DNA of 64,000 bases, from the NCBI GenBank assembly GCA_009773755.1, contig WSZJ01000014.1:1-64000 (forward strand). The letters run 5' to 3'. The notes beneath the pieces are model-generated. The model saw only the letters and a program-made list of their open reading frames with translations, was not told where the DNA came from and ran no database searches. How positions within the stretch are numbered: the first letter of the stretch is position 1; every line of letters starts with the position of its first letter. The stretch is from Planctomycetota bacterium (GTDB taxonomy: Bacteria; Planctomycetota; MHYJ01; WSZJ01). Below are positions 47,401-55,572 of this stretch, piece after piece. The position numbers were made by a program, and so were the translations under genes.

Positions 47401-48116
47401 AACTCCAGGTACCGGAACAGCCGCGCATACTCCTCGACCGAGGCGAACCGGTGGTCGGTCTCAGGCACCTCCCGGTACATCGCCCGCCCGCCGGCCCTGT
47501 CGATCGCGAGGAACGCCTCCCACGAGCCGTCCTTTCGGACGACGTCCTCCTCGCCGGTCACGAAGAGGAACGGAAACGCCTTCGCCTTCAGGAGCGACCC
47601 GTCCGAGAGACCCACGACATTGCTCGGCCCCGGGCACACGACCAGGCTCCCCGCGAATTCGCCGCCGAGCTGCAGCCCCCCGCTGCAGAGGAAGTCCGAT
47701 CCCGACGAAAACCCCGCCAGGTACACCCGCTTCAGGTCGATCGTGTACCGCTTCTTCACGTCCGCCAGCACCGCCGCGACGTACGCCACGTCGTCCCGCT
47801 CGCCTTCGATCATTCCCCACGCCCGCGTGCGCGAATTCGGCGCGGCGACGAGACACGGCACCTGCAGCGAGAATCGCGACCACACTTCGCGCACCGTCAG
47901 CGACCCGCCCTTCGCCGACGGCGCGATCGCCCCGTGCAGGTCGACGATCAGCGGCCACGCCGTCTTCGCGTCGTACCCCGGCGGCACCGCGATCGCGTAC
48001 GTCGCTTTCGCCTTCTCGACGTCGAAGTCGGGAAGCGGGAATTCCTGGGGCTCCCCGGCAGGACAGGGAAGGGCCGCGAGCGCCAGGATCAGGGAGCAGA
48101 GCGGGCGTCGCGGCAT
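44418..48116 (-). CDS. Secreted esterase - M14 carboxypeptidase - M6 peptidase fusion
   Basis: A 1232-residue exported protein with three hydrolase domains in a row. The signal peptide is SLILALAALPCPAG. Residues to about 250 form an alpha/beta hydrolase with the nucleophile elbow GFSSGS near 133 and a likely catalytic His in ETDHRFASV. About 345-700 is a zinc carboxypeptidase of family M14: HGNE near 419, DLNRNFP, a His in FLDVHNDGKCLFF and a Glu in LILELEPREW. It includes Ca-binding-type loops (DADGDGKTDEDGYEDLDGDG). A beta linker leads to an M6-type peptidase with HELAHTFGVDDKY near 1042. All three active sites look intact. The second ATG (48116) is preferred because AGGAGG abuts the first. 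It contains copy 2 of the AT-rich 16-mer. Polymer scavenging outside the cell is inferred. Confidence 0.85.
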   Translation of the reverse strand: MPRRPLCSLILALAALPCPAGEPQEFPLPDFDVEKAKATYAIAVPPGYDAKTAWPLIVDLHGAIAPSAKGGSLTVREVWSRFSLQVPCLVAAPNSRTRAWGMIEGERDDVAYVAAVLADVKKRYTIDLKRVYLAGFSSGSDFLCSGGLQLGGEFAGSLVVCPGPSNVVGLSDGSLLKAKAFPFLFVTGEEDVVRKDGSWEAFLAIDRAGGRAMYREVPETDHRFASVEEYARLFRYLEFLAGNRTEDDLAVAKEAAASGDWLRASTHAAREESAEAKAIFADLEIKTSVLADEAAKVEATKEPGRAFESWWRVRTQGARFPDLAARAQKQLDALENAPGSLYRARTEWLVAKRLWTWDRYLGNRQVTEHLKDLAKRFPGRARLASLGKSVQGRDILVLEITDRSAGAPEEKPAVWVQGALHGNEASAAMTALYVAWQLAANPARSRGTDKVVARTTFYVVPAASPDAFAHFMGGPCTRWRPRYNYRPFDADGDGKTDEDGYEDLDGDGEIGLMWKPDDKGDFVLKGGRVVRGDGAKRFSFAGREGVDDDGDGKYSEDPAGGVDLNRNFPVGFKVRKEFEGSHGPEAASEPETQAIMKAVAARPNIALFLDVHNDGKCLFFWRPGEDKALFEAIAARGEKTLGYPPAPLDHEGAGLAIAWAFGARGIPSLILELEPREWSEDRFVPAKPFKHPQLGEILLGGDDRKLSARNPEPAALREIARKSWEWIKDEAERLPRLELVDPVIEATEGGFEVRATLQNAGEMPTDTWKAVALKLSAPVAFEAEGLAEATAVERLAGGASAEVRVKIASATGPVTLIVRHPRAGVVRLPVRPPTSETRPIRKDYTIEDGFATPDKAVPAENEFFRKGVPVRELGPGFECSLKRPRMKVAVVLGEWKDRRHSFGREEIERSFFSKGAGPGTSPTGQPTYGSLRDFYAEMSGSTFDATGTVFDWVLLPGSWTGMRDASFGSDVVERELARAVLARDGKAALDGFDAIVFLWAGNPVARTSALWPMRLSLKDRPGVVAFKAGERYRGHFAPIGVACHELAHTFGVDDKYGLGATKNPLGPFCLIAYGTHGAAPSAEARPFHLCAWCKQCIGWLRPVTVDPARPQKLALRPVNFDPGESFRVLLKPDGSEYLLLENRRREGFMSDLPCEGLFVLRVGPNDRPASPQTRVQLIPAHGLDPARRGIPADEGHVAWPQEGRTELSEGSAALRAIRRVDDVIYFEISSGK
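47252..47267 (-). repeat. AT-rich 16-mer, copy 2
   Basis: Identical to 37628-37643 on the same strand and in the same frame (GAA ATA AAA ACA TCG), again coding E-I-K-T-S, here in the linker after the esterase domain. Confidence 0.6.
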
Positions 48117-48265
48117 GGACATCCTCCTCGGGAATCAGCATGCCAACGGGCGCGCTCCACGTATCTTAGGAAAAATCGTCTCCGAGCAGCCGAAGTCCTC
48201 CCGTTGTTCGATCCCCTCCCATGGGCTATCATCAGGATTCGATTTCAACAGCGAGGAGACCTCTC

Positions 48266-49108
48266 ATGAAATTGTGCGCTCTTCCCGTAATCGCCCTTCT
48301 GGCCGCCCTGCAGGCCCACGCCGGCGGCGTCACCTGGGAGAAGTCGTTCGAGGAAGCCAAAGTCAAGGCCGGGCTCGAAGGCCGGCTGATGTACCTCGAC
48401 TTCTTCACCGACTGGTGAGGCTATTGCAAGAAAATGGATGCGGATACGTATCCACGGGCGGACGTCGTTGAAGCGCTGAAGCCGTACCTCTGCGTGCACA
48501 TCAATGCGGAGAAGGAAGGGAAGGACGTCGCCAGCAAGTACGGCGTGAACAGTTTCCCGCGGCTGATGATCCTGGACCCGATGGGGAACAAGCTGATGGA
48601 GATCAAGGGGAAGCCGCAGGACGAGGGGTTCGGCGAGCGGCTGCCTTACGACATTCATAACGCGATGGCGGTGGCGGCGAAGGCCGGGGATTTCAAGGTC
48701 TCCGCGGCGAGCATGGTGTATCTGAGACGGTGGTTCGAAGGCACCGAAGCGCGCAAGGCCGCCGAGGACTGGTACAAGCAGCTCGAGGCGAACGCCGACT
48801 TCAAGGCGGCGTACGACGAGGCGCAGAAGAAGCTGGAAGACGGGCTGGCGAAGGCGAAGGAAGAAGCGGTCGGCCAGCGTGAGGCGCTCGAGAAGGCGCG
48901 CATCGTCGCCGAGGAGAAGGAGCGCAAGGACCTCATGGCGACGGCCGCCGAGCATTCGAAGAAAAGCCGGCGCAAGGAAGCGATCGAGTGCTGGCAGAAG
49001 GTCAATGACCGCTGGCCGGACTCGGAAGAAGCGAAGACGGCGCGCGGGAAGCTGAAATTTTTCGGCGTCAAGGTCGAGGAGCCGAAGCAGGATCCAGCGC
49101 CGAAATAA
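48266..49108 (+). CDS. Secreted thioredoxin-like protein, candidate selenoprotein (TGA codon 51)
   Basis: Read through the in-frame TGA at 48416-48418, this is a 280-residue exported thioredoxin-fold protein. It starts at ATG 48266 behind GAGGAG, with a signal peptide (KLCALPVIALLAALQAHAGG). The fold matches thioredoxin-like proteins of the DsbD-C/Thioredoxin_7 type: RLMYLDFFTDW-U-GYCKKMDADTYPR, then VHINAEKEGKDVASKYGVNS and the cis-Pro loop FPRLMILD. The TGA is exactly where the first Cys of the C-x-x-C active site belongs, giving U-G-Y-C, and the second Cys is kept. A long charged coiled C-terminus follows (about 190-260). The frame after the TGA is fully coding to 49108. An 8-bp hairpin lies 16 nt after the TGA. 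A thiol oxidoreductase role in the envelope is inferred. Confidence 0.85.
48435..48454 (+). promoter_or_regulatory. SECIS-like hairpin after the TGA at 48416
   Basis: An eight-pair stem TGGATGCG/CGTATCCA (one G-U pair) closes a GATA loop. The stem starts 16 nt and the loop 24 nt after the TGA, and the loop begins with G. Distance, stem length and loop fit the known bacterial SECIS pattern. Confidence 0.6.
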
Positions 49109-49157
49109 GGGCTCCGCTGCCGTAGAGTAAGATCTGCCCGCACTCCGGGGAGGATCC

Positions 49158-52100
49158 ATGACCGGGCGGAACGAGCCTCAGGAACTCCTGTACGGGCTGC
49201 TCGCGCTTCAGATGGGGAAGCTCCGGAAGCAGGATCTGGTCGGGGCGGTCGAGATCTGGCTGAACGATCTGGACCTGGAGCGCCTGGGGTCGTCCGCCGC
49301 CCATCGAGACCTCAGGTCGGTCCTGAGGGAACAGAAACTGGTGGCTTCAGCAGCGGAAGAAGACGTCGAGGCCGCGGTCCAGTGCATGCCCGAAGCGGGG
49401 CCGGAGAGGGGTCCGGCGATCGAGGACGACCTGCGCCGATGCCTGCTCGACCTCGAACCGCCCCAAGCCTTGCGCGCCTGGCTGCTGTCTCTCGGCGCGC
49501 GCGCTTCCCAGACGCCCTGGAGTCCTGTTCCGCGCGAGGACCGCTATGTTCTGAGCGCGGAAATCGGGAGGGGAGGGCTCGGAAGCGTGTTCGACGCGGA
49601 GGACCGGGACCTGGGGCGCGAAGTGGCGATCAAGGTCCTCCGCGACGGGGGACAGGCCGATGCGGAGCGCTTCGTCCGAGAGGCGAAGCTGACAGCCCGG
49701 CTAGACCACCCGAACGTCGTACCTGTCCATGATTTCGGCCTGCTGTCCGCCTCGGGCGGAAACCCGAAGCTTTTCCTCTGCATGAAGCGCATCCGGGGCC
49801 GGACGCTGAGAGACCTGGTGGACGGCCTTTGCGCCGGCGCCGCGGAGGCGAGGCGCACGTTGTCGCGAGCGCGGCTGCTGGCGATCTTCCAGGACGTCTG
49901 CCTCGGAGTCGCCTACGCGCACTCCCGCGGGATCATCCACCGCGACCTGAAACCGGCCAACGTGATGGTCGGCGAATTCGGCGAGACTCTCGTGGTCGAC
50001 TGGGGGCTCGCGAAAATCGCCGGCGCGCCGGAGGAAGTCACCGCGGAACATCCGGTGAGGCAGGTGCCGGACCAGGATGCAACGCAGTTGACTCTCGCGG
50101 GAAGCGTCCTGGGCACACCGGCCTACATGGCTCCGGAGCAGGCTGAGGGGAGGCTGGAAGACGTCGACGCGCGCAGCGACATCTACGCCCTCGGCGCGAT
50201 CCTGTACGTCCTCCTTACGTGGCAGCTTCCATGGCCGGCGGGCCCGAATCCTTCCACGCGACGCGGGCTTCCCATGCTGCCCTCCGAACGTGTCGCCGCG
50301 GAGGGCCCGGAAGGCAACCCGCCAGTGTCCCCCGACCTCGACGCGATCTGCCTCCGCGCGATGGCGGTCCGCAGGGAAGACCGCTTCCAGTCCGCTATGG
50401 AGTTGCACCACGAAATCCAGCTCTTCCTGGAAGGCGTGAAAGATCGAGAACGGAACCATGGCCTGGCGGAGGGGGCGGTGGCGAAGGCGAAGGCGGCGAT
50501 GGAGCGGCAGAAGCGGCTCGTGGACGATGCGAAGCTTGCGGCCGAGGAGGCGAAGAAGGTGCTGAAGGAGTTGAAGCCGACGGACGACAAGGCGGCGCTC
50601 TGGGCGGCGCAAGACAGGGCGAAGGAGCTGGAATTCGGGGCGATCGACGCGTTCGGCGAGGCGAATGCGGAGTTGACGGTCGCGCTGGGGCACGAGAAGG
50701 AGCACCTGGATGCGAGGCGGCTGCGGGCTGAGCTGCACTGGAAACGGTATCTCGAGGCGGAGGCGCGCGACGACGAGAAGGAGATGCGGGTCGATCGCGC
50801 CATTGTGGAGAGGTACAACGACGGGCCTTTCGACGCGTTGTTGAACGGCGACGGAACGCTGACGGTGCGGACGCGGGCATATCCGTGCCTGTGTCTGGCC
50901 GATGGACGGACGGTGAAACCGGAGGAACTGGCGTGGCAGGGGTATCACCCGTTTTCGGGAAGGGCGCTGGACGGTCACACCCGGGCTGAAGGGCTGCCTG
51001 CGCTGGAGCCAGGGGAACCAGTCAGACTCAAAGTGCATGCGGCGACCTGCGGGGCGGTCGCGCTCGACGGCGCGGAGGTGTGGTTGTTTCGATATCAGGA
51101 GGCCGGCCGGCGGCTGATGCCAGGAACGCCCGACTTTCGCGCGACGAATGTCGCCGTGAGGTGCATCGCCGTGCCGCCAGCCGTCGTCGATGCGCTCTTC
51201 GAGCCGTCATCCCCGTATCGTCCGCAGGGACCCGGACTCTACCTCGGCCGCACGCCGATCGACCGGCAAGCTCTTCCGATGGGCTCGTATCTCCTGTTGG
51301 TTTCCCACGAGGGGCGCGCGCCGCAGCGCGTGCCGGTGTCGATTCCCCGTTGCGGCGCATGCGAGCAGGAGGTGACGCTTTTTCGGCCCGAGGAAATCCC
51401 GCCGGGGTTCATCCCGATTCCCGCGGGAGCGTTCGGGTACCAGGGCGACCCACTGAATCCGTACGCCTTTCCCGCCGAGACGATAACCGTGGACGACATC
51501 TTCTTCGCCCGTTACCCCGTGACCTGCCGCGAGTATGCGGAATTCCTGAATGATCTCGCGAAGACGCGGCCCGAGGAAGCGGCGCGCCGGGTCCCCCGCG
51601 GGTCGCCGGAGAGCGATTTCTACTGGACTGGTCCGCCTGGCCCTGAGCGAGCGGAAGGACCGTACGCGGTTCCAACGGAGGCCTGGTTCGCGTGGGCGCC
51701 TGCCATGGTCAAGTCGAAGGCGCGACGGCTCACGGGCTGTCCCGTGGATTGGGAGGAAGACTGGCCTGTCTTCGGCGTCTCGTGGGAGGACGGGATGGCG
51801 TACTGCGCCTGGAAGCGCGGACGCGAAGCACGGCTGACGACGCTTCCGCATGAGCTGGAATGGGAGAAGTCGGCGCGCGGCACTGATTGGAGATATTTCG
51901 TCTGGGGACGCCACTGGGACGATCGTTGGGCGAACGCGAACCGCTCGGCGCCCGGCGGGCTGCGCCCGTCCCGCGTCGACGAGTTCTCACCGGACGAATC
52001 GCCGTACGGCGTTCGCGGGCTGGCCGGGAACAGTCGCGACTTTTGCCTCAACGACCCCGGACCGGACTATTTCGGCTGGCGGATTTCGCGCGGCGGCCGA

Positions 52101-52220
52101 TGGGCGGATTCGGGCATCAACGCGCGCGCGACGAATCGCACGGGCTACACAACGCGAATCGTCAACGATAGTCTCGGGTTCCGTACGGCATCCGTCATCC
52201 GACTCTCAAGGACACCTTAA
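49158..52220 (+). CDS. Ser/Thr kinase - SUMF1 fusion, paralogue D (long type)
   Basis: A 1020-residue protein starting at ATG 49158 behind GGGGAGG. The helical N-terminus (LLYGLLALQMGKLRKQDLVG) leads to the kinase (about 128-440) with GRGGLGSVFDA, VAIKVL, HRDLKPANVM and VDWGLAKI, then GTPAYMAPEQ. Coiled and Cys-containing beta parts follow (YNDGPFDALLNGDGTLTVRT, then RAYPCLCLADGR). The SUMF1-like domain (about 747-1015) has YPVTCREYAEFLNDLAKTRP, WEDGMAYCAWKRG and LAGNSRDFCLN. Compared with paralogues A and C it has an extra eight or so residues near FYWTGPPGPERAEGPYAVPT; the DNA there matches part of the dispersed repeat at 29031. It is followed 46 bp later by paralogue E. Confidence 0.85.
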   Translation: MTGRNEPQELLYGLLALQMGKLRKQDLVGAVEIWLNDLDLERLGSSAAHRDLRSVLREQKLVASAAEEDVEAAVQCMPEAGPERGPAIEDDLRRCLLDLEPPQALRAWLLSLGARASQTPWSPVPREDRYVLSAEIGRGGLGSVFDAEDRDLGREVAIKVLRDGGQADAERFVREAKLTARLDHPNVVPVHDFGLLSASGGNPKLFLCMKRIRGRTLRDLVDGLCAGAAEARRTLSRARLLAIFQDVCLGVAYAHSRGIIHRDLKPANVMVGEFGETLVVDWGLAKIAGAPEEVTAEHPVRQVPDQDATQLTLAGSVLGTPAYMAPEQAEGRLEDVDARSDIYALGAILYVLLTWQLPWPAGPNPSTRRGLPMLPSERVAAEGPEGNPPVSPDLDAICLRAMAVRREDRFQSAMELHHEIQLFLEGVKDRERNHGLAEGAVAKAKAAMERQKRLVDDAKLAAEEAKKVLKELKPTDDKAALWAAQDRAKELEFGAIDAFGEANAELTVALGHEKEHLDARRLRAELHWKRYLEAEARDDEKEMRVDRAIVERYNDGPFDALLNGDGTLTVRTRAYPCLCLADGRTVKPEELAWQGYHPFSGRALDGHTRAEGLPALEPGEPVRLKVHAATCGAVALDGAEVWLFRYQEAGRRLMPGTPDFRATNVAVRCIAVPPAVVDALFEPSSPYRPQGPGLYLGRTPIDRQALPMGSYLLLVSHEGRAPQRVPVSIPRCGACEQEVTLFRPEEIPPGFIPIPAGAFGYQGDPLNPYAFPAETITVDDIFFARYPVTCREYAEFLNDLAKTRPEEAARRVPRGSPESDFYWTGPPGPERAEGPYAVPTEAWFAWAPAMVKSKARRLTGCPVDWEEDWPVFGVSWEDGMAYCAWKRGREARLTTLPHELEWEKSARGTDWRYFVWGRHWDDRWANANRSAPGGLRPSRVDEFSPDESPYGVRGLAGNSRDFCLNDPGPDYFGWRISRGGRWADSGINARATNRTGYTTRIVNDSLGFRTASVIRLSRTP

Positions 52221-52266
52221 CCCGCTCTTGTCTGTCCCGCCGTCCCTCACCACCGGGAGCTGTCGA

Positions 52267-54981
52267 GTGACTCGCGAAGCCGATCTGGAATTCGGGCTTG
52301 CCGTCCTGCGCCTGAAGTTCGTCACGCCGGAGCAGCTCGAACGCGTGATGGCGGCGCGGCTGGGCCCGGCGCTTCGTGACCAGTTGCTGGCGTCGGGGGC
52401 GCTGACCGAGGACCAGGCTCACGCCGCCGACGAAGCGGCGCGCGGCTCCGGCCGGTACCGCCTCGGGCCCGAACTCGGCCACGGCGCGCTGGGGCGGGTC
52501 GTGCAGGCGTTCGACTCGTCCCTCAAGCGCGACGTTGCGGTGAAACTGGTGCTCGAAAACCTTCCGGCGGAACTTCGCGAACGCTTCGTCCGCGAAGCCG
52601 AGCTTTCCGGCCGGCTCGAGCATCCGAACATCGTGCCGGTCTATGATTTCGGGGAGCTGGAGGGAAAGAAACTATTCCTCTGCATGAAGCGCGTCCACGG
52701 ACGCGACATGGCGAAGCTGCTGAAGGACCTGGTGAAGGGAGACGCGGCCACGTGCGAAATGTACTCGCGGGCGCGGCTGCTCGCGCTGTTCCAGGACATC
52801 TGTCTCGGCGTTGCGTTCGCGCACTCGAAGGGGATCATCCATCGCGACCTCAAGCCGTCGAACGTGATGATCGGCGATTACGGCGAAACGCTGATCGTGG
52901 ACTGGGGGCTCGCCAAGGAAAAGTCGGTAGTCGGGAGCCGGGAGTCGGGAGAAACGACGCTGACTGAGGCGAACACGACCGACGCGACGATCGTCTATGC
53001 GCGAGAGACGGGTTCGTCGTCTCGGACAATGGAGGGCGAGATCGTCGGCACGCCGGACTACATGCCGCCCGAGCAGGCCGCGGGGCGCCTTGCGGACGTG
53101 GACGAGCGCAGTGACATCTACTCGCTGGGCGCGATTCTTTTCGAGATCCTGACGTTCCAGCCGCCTATCGCGGCGAAGTCGCTGAAGGAGCTGCTCGGCA
53201 AGGTGCGCTCCGGCGTGGTGCGGAAGCCCTCGAGCGTCGTTGCCGCGATTCCGCAGGAGCTGGATGCGATCTGCCTGAAGGCGCTCGCGTTGAGGCGCGA
53301 AGACCGATACCAGACGGCGAAGGCGCTTCACGACGAAATCCAGCTCTTTCTCGAAGGAGTGAAGGAGCGCGAGCGCAGGAAGCAGGAGGCGCGCGAGCGT
53401 TTCGAGGCGGGGCGGCGGTGGTTCGCGCGGTACCGGGAGCTGCGGGGCGAGATCGAGGCCCAGGACAAGGTCGTCAAGGAGTGGGCCGGCAAGATCAAGC
53501 CGCACCAGCCGCCGGAGGAGAAACGGCCGCTGTGGGACGCCGAGGCGCGGCTGAGGGCGCTTCGCGAGGATCGCATCGAGGCGTTCGCGCAGGCGTCGGC
53601 GGAATTCGGCCAGGCGCTGACGGTGGACGCGGCGTCGGCAGAGGCCTCGGACGGAAAGTGCGAGTTGTATCTCGACCGGTTTCTGGAAGCGGAGGGGAAG
53701 CGGGATCGGGAAGAGATGCTGCTGAATCGCAAGGTGCTCGCGACGTACGACCGGGAAGGGAAGCACGCCGCGCGTCTGGACGCGCCGGGGAAGCTGACGC
53801 TTCGGACGTTTGCGTACGGCTGCGACTGCCTGCGGCCCGTGAAGCATCCGGAATGGCGCGTGGAAATCGCGGAGGCGGTCTCGGTCCCGTGGCGCGACGG
53901 CCGGCCGCGCCCGGACCTGCCCCTGACGGACACGGACTGCCCCGTCCCCGCCGTTTCGACGTTCCCTGAAGGCGTACGGTGGGGCCACACCGGGACGTGC
54001 GTCCGGCGCGAAGTCACGGGAGTCGAGGTTTCCATCGCGAATTACGAAGAGCGCGACAAGCGCCTCGTGCTGGGGCCAGAGCGCGTTCTCGGCCGGACGC
54101 CGCTTCCGGACGTCGTCGTGCCGCGCGGTTCGTGGCTGTGCGTCCTCCGGCACCCGGACTTCGCCCCTGTGCGCCTGCCGGTCCGGATGGACCGCGGCGG
54201 CGCGTGGACTCAGGAGGTCAACCTTTACCGGGCCGACGAAATCCCGGAGGGGTTCTGTTTCGTCCCCGGCGGACCGTTCATCTTCAGCGGCACCTGGGCG
54301 GGCGGCCACGAAGCGGAGACGAAGGTGACGGAGGACCTCTTCGTCGCGCGCTTCGCGACGACCTGCGCCGGGTACCTGGAGTTCCTGAACGACCTCTGCG
54401 CGCAAGGGCAGACGCCGGAAGCCCGCAAACGCCAGCCGCGCGAAGGAGACCGGAAGTGGTGGATCGAGGAGGGCGGGCGGTTCCGCCTGCCGACGCCCGC
54501 GGAAGACTCGAGGATGGAGTGGGACCTTCGCTGGCCTGTGCTCTCCGTGAACTGGTTCGACGCCGTGGCGTACTGCGCGTGGAAGTCGAAGCGTGACGGC
54601 CGGGTCCATGCGCTGCTGCACGAGGAGGAATACGAGAAGGCCGTGAGAGGCGTGGACGGCCGTGTCTTCTCCTACGGAAACGAGTACGACGGGAGCTACT
54701 CGCACACGAATGCTTCGATTCCCGGGAAAGTCACCCCGATGCCGGTGGATTCGTTCCCGATCGATGAATCGCCCTACGGTCTTCGCGGCCTCTCGGGAGG
54801 GATCATGACGTGGGGCTTCAGCGCGCCGCCGGTTCCCTTGCACGCCTGGCGCAGCCTCAGAGGCGGGACGTGGAACTATCCCTTCCCCTACGCGCGCACA
54901 GGCGAACGGCGCGGCGATCTGCCCACCAACGTGACCTCGCTCCACGGGTTGCGCGTCGTTGTGCGGCCGAGGAGTTCGTAA
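52267..54981 (+). CDS. Ser/Thr kinase - SUMF1 fusion, paralogue E (short type)
   Basis: A 904-residue protein starting at GTG 52267 behind GGGAG. The N-terminus (ADLEFGLAVLRLKFVTPEQL) is short. The kinase (about 63-370) has GHGALGRV, VAVKLV, HRDLKPSNVM and VDWGLAKE; after DWG the segment SVVGSRESGETTL is coded by a short repeat array near 52926. The middle is of the short type (LDAPGKLTLRTFAYGCDCLR), as in paralogue B. The SUMF1-like domain (about 665-900) has FATTCAGYLEFLNDLCAQGQ, WFDAVAYCAWKSK and SPYGLRGLSGGIMTWG, lacking the GNSRD motif of the long type. There is no membrane helix and no adjacent sigma gene. Confidence 0.85.
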   Translation: MTREADLEFGLAVLRLKFVTPEQLERVMAARLGPALRDQLLASGALTEDQAHAADEAARGSGRYRLGPELGHGALGRVVQAFDSSLKRDVAVKLVLENLPAELRERFVREAELSGRLEHPNIVPVYDFGELEGKKLFLCMKRVHGRDMAKLLKDLVKGDAATCEMYSRARLLALFQDICLGVAFAHSKGIIHRDLKPSNVMIGDYGETLIVDWGLAKEKSVVGSRESGETTLTEANTTDATIVYARETGSSSRTMEGEIVGTPDYMPPEQAAGRLADVDERSDIYSLGAILFEILTFQPPIAAKSLKELLGKVRSGVVRKPSSVVAAIPQELDAICLKALALRREDRYQTAKALHDEIQLFLEGVKERERRKQEARERFEAGRRWFARYRELRGEIEAQDKVVKEWAGKIKPHQPPEEKRPLWDAEARLRALREDRIEAFAQASAEFGQALTVDAASAEASDGKCELYLDRFLEAEGKRDREEMLLNRKVLATYDREGKHAARLDAPGKLTLRTFAYGCDCLRPVKHPEWRVEIAEAVSVPWRDGRPRPDLPLTDTDCPVPAVSTFPEGVRWGHTGTCVRREVTGVEVSIANYEERDKRLVLGPERVLGRTPLPDVVVPRGSWLCVLRHPDFAPVRLPVRMDRGGAWTQEVNLYRADEIPEGFCFVPGGPFIFSGTWAGGHEAETKVTEDLFVARFATTCAGYLEFLNDLCAQGQTPEARKRQPREGDRKWWIEEGGRFRLPTPAEDSRMEWDLRWPVLSVNWFDAVAYCAWKSKRDGRVHALLHEEEYEKAVRGVDGRVFSYGNEYDGSYSHTNASIPGKVTPMPVDSFPIDESPYGLRGLSGGIMTWGFSAPPVPLHAWRSLRGGTWNYPFPYARTGERRGDLPTNVTSLHGLRVVVRPRSS

Positions 54982-55039
54982 GCTCGTTCGAGGCGCCTCG
55001 CGCGATTGCCTGCGATCCGCGCTTGAGAGAATCCTGACG

Positions 55040-55267
55040 TCAAGCGACGGAATACTCTCGGATCTCGACTCGAACGCCTTCTTTCGCGGCTTGCTCGGCC
55101 GTCTGGAGCAACTCTGCGGAGGCGGCCTCGTCGATGTACGCCTCGCCGCAGACCGGGCAGACCTGTGCCGGCACTCCTCGAACGACCAGAGTCAGGGCGC
55201 CCCGCTCCAATGTCACGGTCGTCTTACCCGCAGCCGTGGCGCCATTCCTGCAGATCACGCAAATCAT
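55040..55267 (-). CDS. MqsA/YgiT-type zinc-finger antitoxin
   Basis: A 75-residue protein beginning MICVICRNG and containing CPVCGEAYIDEAASAELLQT, so two C-x-x-C pairs bind one zinc as in YgiT/MqsA antitoxin N-domains. The C-terminal part (EGVRVEIREYSVA) is the expected short strand. These small zinc-finger proteins usually sit downstream of a DUF4258-type toxin and neutralise it. Here the upstream frame is only a fragment of such a toxin, overlapping the antitoxin ATG by four bases, so the antitoxin now appears to be an orphan. Confidence 0.75.
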   Translation of the reverse strand: MICVICRNGATAAGKTTVTLERGALTLVVRGVPAQVCPVCGEAYIDEAASAELLQTAEQAAKEGVRVEIREYSVA

Positions 55268-55389
55268 GTTCGTTTGCTCCTGAAGTCGGGGTACTCCTGG
55301 AGAACTTCTCCGCCCGCCACGACTCCGGCCGCGTCCGCAACTGAAATGCCGCGCTCGAACATCCGTTGGAGTGCGTGAAGCCGGAACAC
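55264..55389 (-). pseudogene. DUF4258-type toxin with internal deletion
   Basis: About 41 codons read FRLHALQRMFERGISVADAA, then GGEVLQEYPDFRSKRT and stop. The first part is the family N-terminus (HALxRMxERGIS) and the last residues resemble the C-terminal tail, so the middle of the toxin is missing. A GTG at 55389 is the only start candidate; the frame is open upstream for another 33 codons or so. Its TGA overlaps the antitoxin ATG, keeping the old operon layout. Confidence 0.55.
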
Positions 55390-55572
55390 GAGGCGAGAGT
55401 AGGGCAGCGGTTCCTCCTTCAGGAAAAATGCGAACTCGGATTCTATCTCCTGCGAGTCGCGTCCGGGCGCGGGTTCTCAACCGCCGCGTCGTCGCCTTCG
55501 CGCCCAACCCGCCCCGCACGGTGTCGTTGTATGAGCAGGTATCGATGCCATATCCACCTGCAGGAGATCGCC

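Noticed and set aside
12123-49108. TGA reassigned to an amino acid throughout (as in some candidate phyla)
   Set aside because: Many intact genes here end in TGA at natural protein ends, often in ATGA overlaps with the next start (e.g. 10346, 17163, 27014), so TGA acts as a stop in general.
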